From: Sabellastarte sp. h YS-2021
Lineage: Eukaryota; Annelida; Polychaeta; Sabellida; Sabellidae
Length of the DNA stretch: 64,000 bases
NCBI GenBank assembly: GCA_964017235.1
Contig: OZ024928.1
Location: 88,903,566-88,967,565 of the forward strand
Direction: 5' to 3'
Shown here one piece after another: positions 13,801-28,800 of the stretch. Below the pieces are notes generated by a model that saw only the letters and a program-made list of their open reading frames with translations, had not been told where the DNA came from and ran no database searches. The position numbers and the translations under genes were made by a program. Every line of letters begins with the position of its first letter. Within the stretch, counting starts at the first letter, position 1.

Positions 13801-16800
13801 TCAGGCTTAATCTTGAGACTTTTATTCTAAATTCTTGTAACATTTTACTTGAGCCCCTGGGCTCAGACTTTGTGGATTTCTCAAATGGTCTCAGTCTCAC
13901 TTTTGGCTGAGCCACTGACACAAAGGCTGAGACTGTTGGGTAGTGGGCTTAACTTTTGTAAACAGAGGCTCAATATGGCCACTTCAAATAGATGAAAATA
14001 AGGAACAAGTATAAAAACCAATATCCTAAAGTAGTCTTTGGATGTGTTTATATGTTTACACGGTTTTTCATTGTAACATAGCATTTTATCCCTGGTAAAA
14101 TGTATCAAAGAAGGAACATAGGTCTATAGTAGAATATTCTGACTGGAAATAAAGTGCAGGGCGTCAAGTTCCTATTTTTTCCTATTTTTTAGTAAGTTCC
14201 TATTTATTCCTATTTTCCAGGATAATTCCTATTTTTTTCCTATTTTTTTTGTGAAGATAATGTATTTTAACACACTAATTTTTGTTGATCACATGGAAAA
14301 TGACTAATTTTCTCACATCATGATAAAGTATAAATTTTACAGTATCATTGTGATTTTGACTGGTATGGTACATGGTTCAAAAACTTTAGTCAAAGAACTT
14401 TAAGTTATAGCTTCTGGAAAATATGATCTATGCTATTGCCTTTGTTTTGTGCTTAATTTAGAAGCTTAGAATAAAATGAAACTACAGTAGTGTAATTTAA
14501 TTTGTAATGTATATATAGTGAGTGTCTATTTAACTATTATTATATCCCCAGACGAAAGTCGGGATATACTGGTTTCATATCCGTCTGGTCTCATGCCTGC
14601 CCCCACTGTCGTACGTTTTGACTTGTGTGCATGGTAACTCAAAGACAGTTTCACAGATATCACTCAAACTTGGCATACACATGTATTTGTTCTGGAGAGA
14701 AATCCTATTTGAAGGTGACCTTAAACTCCCAATAATAAAGATGTTATGGCCACCTAAAAGGTCAGACATTTACCTTGTGGCCACTTCAAAAAATATGTGG
14801 CTCAAATTTTACCTTGGAACATATTAATATATTTTCTTACACATGCCAAAAATCAAGACTTTATGTTGAGGTTAAAATTCTGGTTAAGGTCCATAAAGAC
14901 CCTACTTGGGGATTTTTTCTACATTTTTCACATATTTTGTGCTGTAATTTGGAAATGGTTATTCTGAGGAGTCCCAGATTGTACTAGATATAAGTTGTAT
15001 ATGTCATCTTTGTGGAAAATTTGAAGTAGATATATCTTCTGTATATGATCTTTGTCCATGGGCAGTTTGAATGCTGTAGGTTTTAATTAAGTGTCCCAGA
15101 AAGGGCGTTTATTTGTTTTCGCCTCAGTTTCCTCGCCGCCGCATTATGGTCTCCCTTGAATATCTCCCTTATTATTAGAAGGTTTCAAACCATATTTGGC
15201 AGTTATATACCTTAGGCGTGGGAAAATTTTTCTGCATGCTTAAATTTTACCTTTGACCTTTATGAAGGTCACATGATCAAAAACTATTTTTTGGGAGCAA
15301 TCACTTGAAAAATGTCTCATTTATGAGTGATTTTCTGACACCTTCCAATCTGAAAGCCTTAAATTTAGGCCAACCCCCCTATTATCTTCTTAAGTAAATA
15401 TTGCATTTAGAGCGATCAAATGTACAGGGAGGTAATAGGAAACCATATGTGGAGAGTCTAAATAGCCGGTCAGTTTTACCCCACGGCCCCCCCTTATGGG
15501 TCAAACTGGGGTCATAAAATAGCCAATTTTGAGTTTTTGCCTTTATCTCCTTTATTGTTGCTTTTATAGCTTCAGAATATATTAAGAGGTATTGGGAAAG
15601 CATATGTGGAGAGTCTAAATAGCCGGTCAGTTTTACCCCCTGGCCCCCCCTTATGGGTCAAACTGGGGTCATAAAATAGCTGATTTTGAGTTTTTGCCTT
15701 ATATCTCCTTTATTGTTGCTTTTATAGCTTCAGAATGTATTAAGAGGTATTGGGAAAGCATATATGGAGAGTCTAAATAGCCGGTCAGTTTTACCCCCCG
15801 ACCCCCCCCTTATGGGTCAAACTGGGGTCATAAAATAGCCGATTTTGAGTTTTTGCCTTTATCTCCTTTATTGTTGCTTTTATAGCTTCAGAATATATTA
15901 AGAGGTATTGGGAAAGCATATGTGGAGAGTCTAAATAGCCGGTCAGTTTTACCCCCCGACCCCCCCTTATGGGCCAAACTGGGGTCATAAATAGCTGCTT
16001 TGGAGTTTTTGCCTTATATCTCCTTTATTGTTGCTTTTATAGCTTCAGAATGTATTAAGAGGTATTGGGAAAGCATATGTGGAGAATCTAAATAGCCGGT
16101 CAGTTTTATCCCCCAACCCCCCCCTTATGGGTCAAACTGGGGTCATAAAATAGTTGCTTTGGAGTTTTGCCTTATATCTCCTTTATTGTTGCTTTTATAC
16201 CTTCAAAATGTATTAAGAGGTATTGGGAAAGCATATGTGGAGAGTCTAAATAGCCGGTCAGTTTTACCCCCCATCCCCTCCCTTATGGGCCAAACTGGGG
16301 TCATAAATAGCTGTTTTGGAGTTTTTGCCTTATATCTCCTTTATCGTTGCTTTTATAGCTTCAGAATGTATTAAGAGGTATTGGGAAAGCATATGTGGAG
16401 AATCTAAATAGCCGGTCAGTTTTATCCCCTGACCCCCCTTTATGGGTCAAACTGGGGTCATAAAATAGTTGCTTTGGAGTTTTGCCTTATATCTCCTTTA
16501 TTGTTGCTTTAGACCTTCAGAATGTATTAAGAGGTATTGGGAAAGCATATGTGGAGAGTCTAAATAGCCGGTCAGTTTTACCCCCCGACCCTCCCTTATG
16601 GGCCAAACTGGGGTCATAAATAGCTGTTTTGGAGTTTTTGCCTTATATCGCCTTTATTGTTGCTTTTATAGCTTCAGAATGTATTAAGAGGTATTGGGAA
16701 ATCATACGGTGCAGCTTTGTGCATTCTTAGCTTTACAGCATGCTTATTAAAACCACAAAGCATTTTAAACTTTAAGGGACGCTTCGCTTTTGTTAGCAAA

Positions 16801-19800
16801 AGCATTCCTCTAGTTTTAAGGTTAATTCTAAAATTACCACAGGGACCCAGTTTATTATGTCCACCCCCCTGGGGGGTGGATATATTATTTTTGCTTTTTT
16901 CGCCGTCCGATGTCCGATGTCCGATGTCCGATGTCCGGCGTCCGGCGTCCGATGTCCGGCGTCACGCATGGTTTCCGCTCATTTAAAGGAAAAGTATTAG
17001 AGCTATTGTCACCAAATTTGGTATGCAGGCTTATTGGGTCAGTAGCTTGCTTGGGATTGCTTTTGGCTGTTGTACCTCTTTTGCTTACTGAGTAATACTT
17101 AAGTACAGCTATTTTCAGTACCCATTGGTTTCCGTGCATTTAAGCCAAAATAATTAAAGATATTTTACTACAATTTTGAATACAAGATTGTTATGTCCAT
17201 AGCTCGCTTGGTATTGCATTTGGGACTGATAGCTTTGTCAGTACATGAGTAATAGCCATTTAGGTACTTCATTGTGTATTTTCAGTACTACTTTTGAGTA
17301 ATTTGCTTCTATCTCCTTAACCGTGCGAGATAGAGCGATTTCGGCAAAATTTTCGACCCGCAGGGTATCTGACGAGTGTACTCTTTGCAATTTTCAAAAA
17401 ATTTTCCCCTCCCCAAAAATGGCGGCCATTTTGAATTTTCGAATTTTTGCCAAAAATGGCAAAACACAAATTTGCTTCTATCTCCTTAACCGTGCGAGAT
17501 AGAGCGATTTCGTCGAAATTTTCGACCCACAGGGTATCTAATGAATGTAATATTTGCAATTTTCAAAAAAATTTCCCCTCCCCAAAAATGGCGGCCATTT
17601 TGAATTTTCGAATTTTTGCCAAAAATGGCAAAACACAAATTTGCTTCTATCTCCTTAACCGTGCGAGATAGAGCGATTTCGGCAAAATTTTCGACCCACA
17701 GGGGATCTAAGGAATGCAATCTTTGCAATTTTCCAAAAATTTTCCCCTCCCCAAAAATGGCGGCCATTTTGAATTTACGAATTTTTGCCAAAAATGGCAA
17801 AACACTAATTTGCTTCTATCTCCTTAACCGTGCGAGATAGAGCGATTTCGGCAAAATTTTCGACACACAGGGTATCTAAGCAATGCAATCTTTGCAATTT
17901 TCAAAATATTTTCCCCTCCCCAAAAATGGCGGCCATTTTGAATTTTTGCCAAAAATGGCAAAACACAAATTTGCTTCTATCTCCTTAACCGTGCGAGATA
18001 GAGCGATTTCGTCGAAATTTTCGACCCACAGGGTATCTAAGGAATGTAATATTTGCAATTTTCAAAAAATTTTCCCCTCCCCAAAAATGGCGGCCATTTT
18101 GAATTTTCGAATTTTTGCCAAAAATGGCAAAACACAAATTTGCTTCTATCTCCTTAACCGTGCGAGATAGAGCGATTTCGTCGAAATTTTCGACCCACAG
18201 GGTATCTAAGGAATGCAATCTTTGCAATTTTCCAAAAATTTTCCCCTCCCCAAAAATGGCGGCCATTTTGAATTTTCGAATTTTTGCCAAAAATGGCAAA
18301 ACACAAATTTGCTTCTATCTCCTTAACCGTGCGAGATAGAGCGATTTCGTCGAAATTTTCGACCCACAGGGTATCTAAGGAATGTAATATTTGCAATTTT
18401 CAAAAAAATTTCCCCTCCCCAAAAATGGCGGCCATTTTGAATTTTCGAATTTTTGCCAAAAATGGCAAAACACAAATTTGCTTCTATCTCCTTAACCGTG
18501 CGAGATAGAGCGATTTCGGCAAAATTTTCGACCCACAGGGGATCTAAGGAATGCAATCTTTGCAATATTCCAAAAATTTTCCCCTCCCCAAAAATGGCGG
18601 CCATTTTGAATTTTCGAATTTTTGCCAAAAATGGCAAAACACTAATTTGCTTCTATCTCCTTAACCGTGCGAGATAGAGCGATTTCGGCAAAATTTTAGA
18701 CGCACAGGGTATCTAAGCAATGCAATCTTTGCAATTTTCAAAATATTTTCCCCTCCCCAAAAATGGCGGCCATTTTGAATTTTCGAATTTTTGCCAAAAA
18801 TGGCAAAACACAAATTTGCTTCTATCTCCTTAACTGTGCGAGATAGAGCGATTTCGTCGAAATTTTCGACCCACAGGGTATCTAAGGAATGCAATCTTTG
18901 CAATTTTCCAAAAATTTTCCCCTCCCCAAAAATGGCGGCCATTTTGAATTTTCGAATTTTTGCCAAAAATGGCAAAACACAAATTTGCTTCTATCTCCTT
19001 AACCGTGCGAGATAGAGCGATTTCGTCGAAATTTTCGACCCACAGGGTATCTAAGGAATGTAATATTTGCAATTTTCAAAAAAATTTCCCCTCCCCAAAA
19101 ATGGCGGCCATTTTGAATTTTCGAATTTTTGCCAAAAATGGCAAAACACAAATTTGCTTCTATCTCCTTAACCGTGCGAGATAGAGCGATTTCGGCAAAA
19201 TTTTCGACCCACAGGGGATCTAAGGAATGCAATCTTTGCAATATTCCAAAAATTTTCCCCTCCCCAAAAATGGCGGCCATTTTGAATTTTCGAATTTTTG
19301 CCAAAAATGGCAAAACACTAATTTGCTTCTATCTCCTTAACCGTGCGAGATAGAGCGATTTCGGCAAAATTTTAGACGCACAGGGTATCTAAGCAATGCA
19401 ATCTTTGCAATTTTCAAAATATTTTCCCCTCCCCAAAAATGGCGGCCATTTTGAATTTTCGAATTTTTGCCAAAAATGGCAAAACACAAATTTGCTTCTA
19501 TCTCCTTAACCGTGCGAGATAGAGCGATTTCGTCGAAATTTTCGACCCACAGGGTATCTAAGGAATGCAATCTTTGCAATTTTCAAAAAATTTTCCCCTC
19601 CCCAAAAATGGCGGCCATTTTGAATTTTCGAATTTTTGCCAAAAATGGCAAAACACAAATTTGCTTCTATCTCCTTAACTGTGCGAGATAGAGCGATTTC
19701 GTCGAAATTTTCGACCCACAGGGTATCTAAGGAATGCAATCTTTGCAATTTTCCAAAAATTTTCCCCTCCCCAAAAATGGCGGCCATTTTGAATTTTCGA

Positions 19801-22800
19801 ATTTTTGCCAAAAATGGCAAAACACAAATTTGCTTCTATCTCCTTAACCGTGCGAGATAGAGCGATTTCATCGAAATTTTCGACCCACAGGGTATCTAAG
19901 GAATGCAATCTTTGCAATTTTCCAAAAATTTTCCCCTCCCCAAAAATGGCGGCCATTTTGAATTTTCGAATTTTTGCCAAAAATGGCAAAACACAAATTT
20001 GCTTCTATCTCCTTAACCGTGCGAGATAGAGCGATTTCGGCAAAATTTTCGACCCACAGGGGATCTAAGGAATGCAATCTTTGCAATTTTCCAAAAATTT
20101 TCCCCTCCCCAAAAATGGCGGCCATTTTCAATTTTCGAATTTTTGCCAAAAATGGCAAAACACTAATTTGCTTCTATCTCCTTAACCGTGCGAGATAGAG
20201 CGATTTCGGCAAAATTTTCGACGCACAGGGTATCTAAGCAATGCAATCTTTGCAATTTTCAAAATATTTTCCCCTCCCCAAAAATGGCGGCCATTTTGAA
20301 TTTTCGAATTTTTGCCAAAAATGGCAAAACACAAATTTGCTTCTATCTCCTTAACCGTGCGAGATAGAGCGATTTCGTCGAAATTTTCGACCCACAGGGT
20401 ATCTAAGGAATGTAATCTTTGCAATTTTCAAAAAATTTTCCCCTCCCCAAAAATGGCGGCCATTTTGAATTTTCGAATTTTTGCCAAAAATTGCAAAACA
20501 CAAATTTGCTTCTATCTCCTTAACCGTGCGAGATAGAGCGATTTCGTCGAAATTTTCGACCCAGAGGGTATCTAAGGAATGCAATCTTTGCAATTTTCCA
20601 AAAATTTTCCCCTCCCCAAAAATGGCGGCCATTTTGAATTTTCGAATTTTTGCCAAAAATGGCAAAACACAAATTTGCTTCTATCTCCTTAACCGTGCGA
20701 GATAGAGCGATTTCATCGAAATTTTCGACCCACAGGGTATCTAAGGAATGTAATATTTGCAATTTTCAAAAAATTTTCCCCTCCCCAAAAATGGCGGCCA
20801 TTTTGAATTTTCGAATTTTTGCCAAAAATGGCAAAACACAAATTTGCTTCTATCTCCTTAACCGTGCGAGATAGAGCGATTTCGTCGAAATTTTCGACCC
20901 ACAGGGTATCTAAGGAATGCAATCTTTGCAATTTTCCAAAAATTTTCCCCTCCCCAAAAATGGCGGCCATTTTGAATTTTCGAATTTTTGCCAAAAATGG
21001 CAAAACACAAATTTGCTTCTATCTCCTTAACCGTGCCAGATAGAGTGATTTCGTCAAAATTTTCGACCCACAGGGTATCTGAGCATTGTACTCTTGGTAA
21101 TTTCTAAAAAATTTTCCCCTCCCCTAAAATGGCGGCCATTTTGAATTTTCAAATTTTTGCCAAAAATGGCAAAACACAAATTTGCTTCTATCTCCTTAAC
21201 CATGCGAGATAGAGCGATTTCGTCGAAATTTTCAACCCACAGGGTATCTAAGGAATTTAATCTTTGCAATTTTCAAAAAATTTTCCCCTCCCCAAAAATG
21301 GCAGCCATTTTGAATTTTCGAATTTTTGCCCAAAATGGAAAAACACAAACTGGCCTTAACCGTGCAAAATAGAGTTATTTTGTTGAAATTTTCGACCCAT
21401 AGGGTATCTAAGAAATGTACTCTTGGCAATTTTCAAAAAAATTTCCTTTTCCCAATAATGGCGGCCATTTTGAATTTTCAAATTTTTGCCAAAAATAGAA
21501 AAACAGGAATTGGCTTCTATCTTCTTAACCGTGCAAGATAGAGTGATTTCGTCAAAATTTTCAACCCAACCAATGCAAAAAGGCATGAAGCTGAAATAAA
21601 TTACATCTACACTATCAAATATTTAAGCATCATTGATATATTTTACAAATGAAACAGGGTCTTGTAAGACTACTGTACAATTTGGGCAAAAGGTTCATGG
21701 GTGGACATTACACATGATAATGTGTGTTCTTCTATGCTATCCTGTTTCTATTCGCATCTACTATCAACAGGGCGGCCTATTTCTAGTTCCTTTTGGATGA
21801 CTTTTCTCAGAAACTATGTAATGTGGCTCTATCGCTGCCTCATCCCAGTTAGTATTAAGATTTATCAGGTGATAAATAATTTCAAGGATATTATTTGTTT
21901 ATATAAAATTTTTCTTATCTTGGTGTAACTTCTAAACTAACAGAAACTGAGTTGTCCTTCTATTTTTTAATGTAAATGATGTTCAAATCTAAGCTGTTTG
22001 GCTGTAATACTTAATGAGTGTCATTAAAAAGCAGCAATGTACAAATAAAAAGACGAGTGAATATAATATTTATAATTAGTATTGTATTGGGCATTTTTAT
22101 GTTGGGGATTTTCTATGGCCCACCTAGGATTTCTATAGATTTGCAAATATCTGGGGATTTTCATATACAATTCCTACAATCCCTATTACCATTTAAACCA
22201 AACTTGGCCTGTGGCAGCATGCACTGTGATAAATGTCTTTTCCCTTTAATATTTCCTTTCGCCCCCTATTTTAGCATGCATATTCCCTTTGGGATATATC
22301 CATATTGGTGACAATGAGTAGACCTACTGTTTGGTTAAGCAGCAGGGGCTTTAGACAGGTGTGGCATTTGTGTTTGATAGTCTGTATGTGTTAGTATTTA
22401 TAGGGGTGTACATGGGTGTGTATATATATGTCATGGTAGAAAGTCCAATCTGGTAGAATTCAAATTCAACCAGTAGAAAGTCCAATTGGAGTTTCTACCG
22501 GTAGAATGACTCCTCAGAATTTCTATCAACATAAACTGGTAGAAAGTCCAATTGGAGTTTCTACCGGTAGAAAGTCCAATCTAGGAGATTTGGGTATTGC
22601 TCTGGAGTCCGAAATTTAATAAATTTATTTAATATTTTAATCTCAGAGATTTAGGTATTGCTCTTTGTACCAGAATGTAATCTTTGTATAAACTCCATAT
22701 AAGCTTGAAAGAAAGTCCAACTAAAACACAAACAGTGGGCCTTCTATCCATATAAATCTGTCATCTAAGCAAGGTGCAACTTTCATAAATGAAGAAAACG

Positions 22801-25800
22801 CATATTAAAGAAAATATTTTACTGTAACTCAGATTTGATATAGACATGACAGAAACTGAAATTTTACGTCTCTTTTAAGAATTTTACAATCATCATCAAA
22901 TTCCATCACCATTTTTCAAGGGAAGTACAGTTTTAGCCAATTAAATTTTGACAGCAGTCACTTTCTACATTGCATTTATAGTTGACCTATTAAGACTTGC
23001 AGTACTGTCTCCTCCTCCAGATTTTGAGCAGTTGGACTTTCTACCAAATTTAATAGATTTCGGACCCCAGGGCAATACCCAAATCTCCTTGATTGGACTT
23101 TCTACCAGTAGTTTATGTTGGTAGAAACTCCAATTGGACTTGAAATTCTACCAGATTGGACTTTCTACCATGACATATATATATATTTTTATCTCCCGCC
23201 CGGCTCGCCGGAGGGAGATCATAATTTGCACCATGTGCGTGTGTACGTGCGTGCGTGCGTGCGTGTGTCACGCAGTTTCCTCTGAAACTACTACAGTTAC
23301 ACATTTTTGGTAAATCACAAGTCCTAATGAATTTTTTTGCTCTTCAATATTTTTGGGGTTTGGTGAACTTTGGCCTACTTTTGAGTGAGTAATAGCTATT
23401 TTAGCTAATATAATTACATGGCTTATAACTCTGAAACTATTGCATTTACAGTATTTTGTTCTAATATGTTGTTCAGCTACTTTCTCCACAGCTACAACAT
23501 GGTCAGTAGTTTGGAAGTGTATCTCCATAGCTAAGTGAGTAATAGCTACTTTGTCAATTTTTAATTATAACCATAATGAGTAAATGGCTTATATCTTCAA
23601 AAGTATTGCAGCTACACAATTTTGTTCCAATATGTTATTCGGCTACTTTCTCCTCTGCTACAACATGGTCAGTAGTTTGGAAGTGTAACTCCGTAGCTAA
23701 GTGAGTAATAGCTACTTTTTCAGTTTTTAATGATAACCATAATGAGTAAATGGCTTATATCTTCAAAAGTATTGCAGCTACACAATTTTGTTCCAATATG
23801 TTGTTCAGCTACTTTCTCCACTCCTACAACATGGCCAGTAGTTTGGAAGTGTATCTCTATAGCTAAGTGAGTAATAGCTACTTTTTCAATTTTTAACCAT
23901 AATGAGTAAATTGCTTATATCTTCAAAAGTATTGCAGCTACACAATTTCTCTCAAATATGTTGTTCATGTACTTTTTTGTGAACTGTAACATATTTAAGT
24001 TTCACAACTGTTGCTCAATGTACAAGTGAGTAATGGCTACTTTATTGCTACTTTTAGTGAAAATGTGAAAAATCAGAAATATCTCTCAAACTGTAAGATA
24101 TAGAGCAATTTCGAGCAAATTTTTGACCCACAGGGTAGTACTAGAGTATCCTATTGCTAAGGGGGAAAAAGTTTGGTGAACTTTGGCCTACATTTGAGTG
24201 AGTAATAGCGCTTTTACCTAATATAATTATATGACTTTTAACTGTCAATGAGTAAATGGTTTATATCTTCAAAAGTATTGCAGCTACACAATTTTGTTCC
24301 AATATGATGTTCAGCTACTTTCTCCACAGCTACAACATGCTCAGTAATTTGGAAGTGTATCTCCATAGCTAAGTGAGTAATGGCTACTTTTTCAATTTTT
24401 AATGATAACCATAATGAGTAAATGGCTTATATCTTCAAAAGTATTGCAGCTACACAATTTCTCTCAAATATGTTGTTCATGTACTTTTTTGTGAACTGTA
24501 ACATATTTAAGTTTCACAACTGTTGCTCAATGTACAAGTGAGTAATGGCTACTTTATTGCTACTTTTAGTGAAAATGTGAAAAATCAGAAATATCTCTCA
24601 AACTGTAAGAGATAGAGAAATTTCGAGAAAATTATTGAACCACAGGGTAGTACTAGAGTATCCTATGCTAAGGGGAAAATGGTTTGGTGAACTTTGGCCT
24701 ACTTACTCACCTCCTCAAAATGAGTAAATGCGAATTATCTCTAAAAGTATTGCAGGTAGCCAATTTTTCTCAAATAACTCATTCACCTACTTTTGGGAGA
24801 GCTTTCACTTGGTTAAGTTTCAGATGCGTAGCTAGTTACTCACCTACTCAAAATGAGTAAATGCTAATTATGTCTAAAAGTATTGCAGATAGCCAATTTT
24901 TCTCAAATAACTCATTCATATACTTTTGGAAGAGCTTTCACTTAGTGAGGTTTCAGACCCCTAGCTAATTTCTCACCTACTCAAAATGAGTAAATGCGAA
25001 TTATCTCTAAAAGTATAGAAGATAGCCAATTTTTCTCAAATAACTCATTCACCTACTTTTGCGAGAGCTTTCACTTGGTGAAGTGTCAGACCTGTAGCTA
25101 ATTTCTCACTTACTCAAAATGAGTAAATGCTAAATATCTCGAAAAGTATTGCAGATAGCCAATTTTTCTCAAATAACTCATTCATTTACTTTTGGAAGAG
25201 CTTTCACATGGTGAAGTTTCAGACCCATAGCTAATTACTCGCCTACTCAAAATGAGTAAATGCGAATTATCTCTAAAAGTATTGCAGATAGCCAATTTTT
25301 CTCAAATAACTCATTCATCTACTTTTGGAAGAGCTTTCACATGGTGAAGTTTCAGACCCGTAGCTAATTACTCACCTACTCAAAATGAGTAAATGCGAAT
25401 TCTCTCTAAAAGTATTGCAGATAGCCAATTTTTCTCAAATAACTCATTCACCTACTTTTGGAAGAGCTTTCACATTGTGAAGTTTCAGACCCATAGCTAC
25501 TTACTCGCCTACTCAAAATGAGTAAATGCTAATTATGTCTAAAAGTATTGCAGATAGCCAATTTTTCTCAAATAACTCATTCATATACTTTTGGAAGAGC
25601 TTTCACTTAGTGAGGTTTCAGACCCCTAGCTAATTTCTCACCTACTCAAAATGAGTAAATGCGAATTATCTCTAAAAGTATAGAAGATAGCCAATTTTTC
25701 TCAAATAACTGATTCACCTACTTTTGCGAGAGCTTTCACTTGGTGAAGTTTCAGACCCGTAGCTAATTACTCACCTACTCAAAATGAGTAAATGCTAATT

Positions 25801-28800
25801 ATCTCTAAAAGTATTGCAGATAGCCAATTTTTCTCAAATAACTCATTCATCTACTTTTGGAAGAGCTTTCACATGGTGAAGTTTCAGACCCATAGCTAAT
25901 TACTCACCTACTCAAAATGAGTAAATGCGAATTCTCTCTAAAAGTATTGCAGATAGCCAATTTTTCTCAAATAACTCATTCACCTACTTTTGGAAGAGCT
26001 TTCACTTGGTGAAGTTTCAGACCCGTAGCTAATTACTCACCTACTCAAAATGAGTAAATGCTAATTATCTCTAAAAGTATTGCAGATACCCAATTTTTCT
26101 CAAATAACTCATTCATCTACTTTTGGGAGAGCTTTCACTTGGTGAAGTGTGAGACCTGTAGCTAATTTCTCACCTACTCAAAACGAGTAAATGTTAAATA
26201 TCTCTAAAAGTATTGCAGATAGCCATTTTTTCTCAAATAACTCATTCATTTACTTTTGGAAGAGCTTTCACATGGTGAAGTTTCAGACCCATAGCTAATT
26301 ACTCGCCTACTCAAAATGAGTAAATGCGAATTATCTCTAAAAGTATTGCAGATAGCCAATTTTTCTCAAATAACTCATTCACCTACTTTTGGGAGAGCTT
26401 TCACTTGGTGAAGTTTCAGACCCGTAGCTAATTACTCACCTACTCAAAATGAGTAAATGCGAATTATCTCTAAAAGTATTGCAGATAGCCAATTTTTCTC
26501 AAATAACTCATTCATCTACTTTTGGGAGAGCTTTCACTTGGTGAAGTTTCAGACCCGTAGGTAATTACTCACCTACTCAAAATGAGTAAATGCGAATTAT
26601 CTCTAAAAGAATTGCAGATACCCAATTTTTCTCAAATAAGTCATTCATCTACTTTTGGGAGAGCTTTCACTTGGTGAAGTTTCACGCCCGTAGCTAATTA
26701 CTCACCTACTCAAAATGAGTAAATGCAAATTATCTCTAAAAGTATTGCAGATAGCCAATTTTTCTCAAATAACTCATTCATCTACTTTTGGAAGAGCTTT
26801 CACTTGGTGAAGTTTCAGACCCGTAGCTAATTACTCACCTACTCAAAATGAGTAAATGCTAATTATCTCTAAAAGTATTGCAGATAGCCAATTTTTCTCA
26901 AATAACTCATTCATCTACTTTTGGAAGAGCTTTCACATGGTGAAGTTTCAGACCCATAGCTAATTACTCACCTACTCAAAATGAGTAAATGCGAATTTTC
27001 TCTAAAAGTATTGCAGATAGCCAATTTTTCTCAAATAACTCATTCACCTACTTTTGGAAGAGCTTTCACATTGTGAAGTTTCAGACCCATAGCTACTTAC
27101 TCGCCTACTCAAAATGAGTAAATGCTAATTATGTCTAAAAGTATTGCAGATAGCCAATTTTTCTCAAATAACTCATTCATATACTTTTGGAAGAGCTTTC
27201 ACTTACTGAGGTTTCAGACCCCTAGCTAATTTCTCACCTACTCAAAATGAGTAAATGCGAATTATCTCTAAAAGTATAGAAGATAGCCAATTTTTCTCAA
27301 ATAACTCATTCACCTACTTTTGCGAGAGCTTTCACTTGGTGAAGTGTCAGACCTGTAGCTAATTTCTCACCTACTCAAAATGAGTAAATGCTAAATATCT
27401 CGAAAAGTATTGCAGATAGCTAATTTTTCTCAAATAACTCATTCACCTACTTTTGCGAGAGCTTTCACTTGGTGAAGTGTCAGACCTGTAGCTAATTTCT
27501 CACCTACTCAAAATGAGTAAATGCTAAATATCTCGAAAAGTATTGCAGATACCCAATTTTTCTCAAATAACTCATTCATCTACTTTTTGGAGAGTTTTCA
27601 CTTGGTGAAGTGTGAGACCTGTAGCTAATTTCTCACCTACTCAAAACGAGTAAATGTTAAATATCTCTAAAAGTATTGCAGATAGCCATTTTTTCTCAAA
27701 TAACTCATTCACCTACTTTTGGGAGAGCTTTCACTTGGTGAAGTTTCAGACCCGTAGCTAATTACTCACCTACTCAAAATGAGTAAATGCGAATTATCTC
27801 TAAAAGTATTGCAGATAGCCAATTTTTCTCAAATAACTCATTCATCTACTTTTGGGAGAGCTTTCACTTGGTGAAGTTTCAGACCCGTAGGTAATTACTC
27901 ACCCACTCAAAATGAGTAAATGCGAATTATCTCTAAAAGTATTGCAGATACCCAATTTTTCTCAAATAACTCATTCATCTACTTTTGGGAGAGCTTTCAC
28001 TTGGTGAAGTGTGAGACCTGTAGCTAATTTCTCACCTACTCAAAACGAGTAAATGTTAAATATCTCTAAAAGTATTGCAGATAGCCATTTTTTCTCAAAT
28101 AACTCATTCATTTACTTTTGGAAGAGCTTTCACATGGTGAAGTTTCAGACCCATAGCTAATTACTCGCCTACTCAAAATGAGTAAATGCGAATTATCTCT
28201 AAAAGTATTGCAGATAGCCAATTTTTCTCAAATAACTCATTCATCTACTTTTGGGAGAGCTTTCACTTGGTGAAGTTTCAGACCCGTAGGTAATTACTCA
28301 CCCACTCAAAATGAGTAAATGCGAATTATCTCTAAAAGTATTGCAGATACCCAATTTTTCTCAAATAACTCATTCATCTACTTTTGGGAGAGCTTTCACT
28401 TGGTGAAGTGTGAGACCTGTAGCTAATTTCTCACCTACTCAAAACGAGTAAATGTTAAATATCTCTAAAAGTATTGCAGATAGCCATTTTTTCTCAAATA
28501 ACTCATTCATTTACTTTTGGAAGAGCTTTCACATGGTGAAGTTTCAGACCCATAGCTAATTACTCGCCTACTCAAAATGAGTAAATGCGAATTATCTCTA
28601 AAAGTATTGCAGATAGCCAATTTTTCTCAAATAACTCATTCACCTACTTTTGGGAGAGCTTTCACTTGGTGAAGTTTCAGACCCGTAGCTAATTACTCAC
28701 CTACTCCAAATGAGTAAATGCGAATTATCTCTAAAAGTATTGCAGATAGCCAATTTTTCTCAAATAACTCATTCATCTACTTTTGGGAGAGCTTTCACTT

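Noticed and set aside
17317..21586. Dozens of overlapping open frames of 65-104 codons on both strands
   Set aside because: They recur with the 169-bp satellite period and are translations of the repeat unit in all frames; there are no starts, splice sites or independent evidence of coding.
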